Shown: piece by piece, positions 14,195 to 15,917 of the stretch | Numbering within the stretch: position 1 is the stretch's first letter | How the letters are laid out: every line of letters starts with the position of its first letter | Assembly (NCBI GenBank): GCA_002453475.1 | Contig: DKGY01000116.1 | Coordinates: 128,946-144,862 of the forward strand | Direction of reading: 5' to 3' | DNA length: 15,917 bases | From: Clostridium sp. UBA6758 | GTDB lineage: Bacteria; Bacillota; Clostridia; Clostridiales; Clostridiaceae | The notes under the pieces: generated by a model | The model's database searches: none | What the model saw: the letters and a program-made list of their open reading frames with translations, nothing else | Told to the model about the DNA's origin: nothing | Program-made: the position numbers and the translations under genes

Positions 14195-15917
14195 TTACAG
14201 TAAACTATTTGGATTTATATCAATACTAATCCTTATATTTTTATAATTTATCTGCTCATAGACTAAATTTTTAATATCCATGGCATAATTATCATCAAAT
14301 TCACCTTTAATTATAATTTGCCATCTATACAAACTTTTTATTTTGGAAACCCCACAAGGACACGGTCCTAATAACTCAATTTTATCACTTTCATAATTTT
14401 TTATCCTTACTTTATTCGCTAAATTTTGTATACATTTTATTAAATTTTCCTCGTTTTCACTACTTAAATTTACACACAAAATTTTAGAAAAGGGTGGATA
14501 GTCCCTTAGCTTTCTTATAACTATTTCTTCTTCGTAAAAACTTTTATAATCATTTCCAGTAGCATAAACTATACTATAATTATCTGGATTATAAGTCTGC
14601 AGTATTACTTTTCCAGCCTTATTTCCTCTACCTGCTCTTCCAGCTACTTGAGTTACTAATTGAAAAGTTTTTTCTGCCGCTCTATAGTCTGGTAAATTTA
14701 AAGACAAATCTGCAGCTATTATTCCTACTAGGGTTACCTCTTTAAAATCCAGGCCCTTAGCAATCATTTGCGTACCAATTAATACATTATATCTCTTTGC
14801 TGAAAAATCTCTATAAATTTTTTCATAAGAATCTTTTCCTCTTGTAGTATCAAAATCCATTCTAAGAGGTTTACTATCTAAAAAGGTCTTTCTAACACTA
14901 TGTTCTAATTGCTCTGTACCTACGCCAAAATATTTCACATATTTACTTTTACATTTAGGACAAGTTTTTAATGCTCTTTGCTTTGCTCCACAGTAGTGAC
15001 AAGTTAAATTGTTATCATTATGATAGGTAAGAGAAATATCACAATTATCACACTTGAATACATAACCACACTCTCTGCAAGATACAAAAGTAGAATATCC
15101 TCTTCTATTTAAGAACATTATAGCTTGCTCTTTTTTTCCTAAACACTCTGCCATCTCTTCATAAAGCTTTCTACTAAACATAGATTTATTTCCTTCTTTT
15201 AGCTCTTCCCTCATATCTACTATCTCTATAGTTGGCAGGCTAGCTCCATCAGCTCTCTCATTTAAAGTAATTATATCATATTCACCTTCCGTAGCCTTAT
15301 AATAAGTTTCAACTGAAGGTGTCGCAGATCCCAGTACCACTTTACATCCTTCAATTTCAGCTTTAAAACTAGCTACATCTCTTGCATGATACTTTGGATC
15401 GCTATCTGATTTATAACTGGTTTCATGTTCCTCATCTATAACAATAAGTCCTAAATTAGAAAAAGGAAGAAAAATTGCAGATCTAGCACCTATGGCTACT
15501 TTAACATTTCCCGTTTTAACTCTCATCCATTCATCAAATCTCTCACCTATAGATAATCTACTATGGAATATAGCTATATCTCTACCAAACCTCCCTTTAA
15601 ACCTTTCAACCATTTGAGGCGTTAGGGCTATCTCCGGAATTAATATTATAGAATCTTTATTGCTTTTTATCATCTCTTTTACTAAGGTCATATATATCTC
15701 GGTCTTTCCACTACCAGTTATACCATGAATAAGAAATTTATCACTGCTCCCATGCGATAATATAGTATCAACACACCTTTGTTGGATTGGATTTAATATT
15801 TTTTCCTCATATCTTCTATATGTATTTTCATTATACCTATTAACTATAGTTTTCTTAATATCTAAGAATCCATGCTTAATTAACGTGTTAATCCTATATA
15901 AAGAAAAGTCAAATTCA
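14195..15917 (-). CDS. priA: Primosomal protein N' (replication restart helicase PriA), 5' end missing
   Basis: PriA recognises abandoned replication forks and reloads the replicative helicase. The frame is open from its stop at 14195 to the window edge, 573 residues; clostridial PriA is usually about 730, so the N-terminal DNA-binding domain is outside. An internal ATG at 15691 lies just after Walker A and is not the start: the motif GITGSGKT is encoded at 15701-15724, with NPIQQRC further upstream in the same frame. Other parts seen: the DEEH box in VIDEEHETSYKSD, motif III GSATPS, eight zinc-binding cysteines as four CxxC pairs starting at CRECGYVFKC, the helicase segment GTQMIAKGLDF, and QVAGRAGRG. 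The gene is the most upstream member of the operon visible here. Confidence 0.96.
   Translation of the reverse strand, partial: EFDFSLYRINTLIKHGFLDIKKTIVNRYNENTYRRYEEKILNPIQQRCVDTILSHGSSDKFLIHGITGSGKTEIYMTLVKEMIKSNKDSIILIPEIALTPQMVERFKGRFGRDIAIFHSRLSIGERFDEWMRVKTGNVKVAIGARSAIFLPFSNLGLIVIDEEHETSYKSDSDPKYHARDVASFKAEIEGCKVVLGSATPSVETYYKATEGEYDIITLNERADGASLPTIEIVDMREELKEGNKSMFSRKLYEEMAECLGKKEQAIMFLNRRGYSTFVSCRECGYVFKCDNCDISLTYHNDNNLTCHYCGAKQRALKTCPKCKSKYVKYFGVGTEQLEHSVRKTFLDSKPLRMDFDTTRGKDSYEKIYRDFSAKRYNVLIGTQMIAKGLDFKEVTLVGIIAADLSLNLPDYRAAEKTFQLVTQVAGRAGRGNKAGKVILQTYNPDNYSIVYATGNDYKSFYEEEIVIRKLRDYPPFSKILCVNLSSENEENLIKCIQNLANKVRIKNYESDKIELLGPCPCGVSKIKSLYRWQIIIKGEFDDNYAMDIKNLVYEQINYKNIRISIDINPNSLL

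Noticed and set aside
15692..15917. Reading priA as starting at the internal ATG at 15691
   Set aside because: The frame continues upstream without a stop and encodes the Walker A motif and preceding conserved residues, so the gene runs off the window.

Overview
This is an AT-rich chromosomal window (roughly 30% G+C by eye) from a low-GC, spore-forming Firmicute. Gene order, protein sequences and the presence of spoVM point to Clostridium in the strict sense or a close relative. No mobile elements, CRISPR arrays, tRNAs or rRNAs are visible. The layout is the conserved Bacillus/Clostridium block priA-def-fmt-rsmB-rlmN-stp-prkC-rsgA-rpe-thiN-spoVM-rpmB-asp23-fakA-recG. A clostridial-type YugP metallopeptidase gene lies between fmt and rsmB. 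The serine dehydratase genes that B. subtilis has before recG are absent.

Right side, minus strand, read from 15917 down to about 4640: priA (start missing), def, fmt, a membrane zinc metallopeptidase, rsmB, rlmN, stp, prkC, rsgA, rpe and thiN. The genes are tightly packed. Stop codons merge with the next ribosome binding site (priA/def, def/fmt, rsmB/rlmN), two pairs share ATGA overlaps (stp/prkC, rsgA/rpe), and rpe/thiN are 1 base apart. The run looks like one long operon for replication restart, N-terminal formyl-methionine handling, rRNA modification, ribosome assembly and Ser/Thr phospho-signalling. A long hairpin without a U-run separates prkC from rsgA, and a clear intrinsic terminator follows thiN.

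Middle: between the thiN terminator and the rpmB terminator lies a two-gene unit on the minus strand. It holds a 51-residue, two-helix membrane protein of unknown function, followed 23 bases later by a 26-codon GTG-started gene that is recognisably spoVM. SpoVM is the amphipathic peptide that marks the forespore surface for spore-coat assembly. rpmB (ribosomal protein L28) is the only plus-strand gene. It converges on spoVM, and the two share one perfect bidirectional terminator.

Left side, minus strand: asp23 (YloU-like) and fakA (DAK/DegV-type fatty acid kinase subunit) are transcribed divergently from rpmB. A terminator hairpin overlaps the fakA stop codon. Then comes recG, which runs off the left edge and lacks roughly the last 85 residues.

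The parts most worth a second look are spoVM, the unknown small membrane gene joined to it, the prkC-rsgA hairpin and the terminator placed between fakA and recG.
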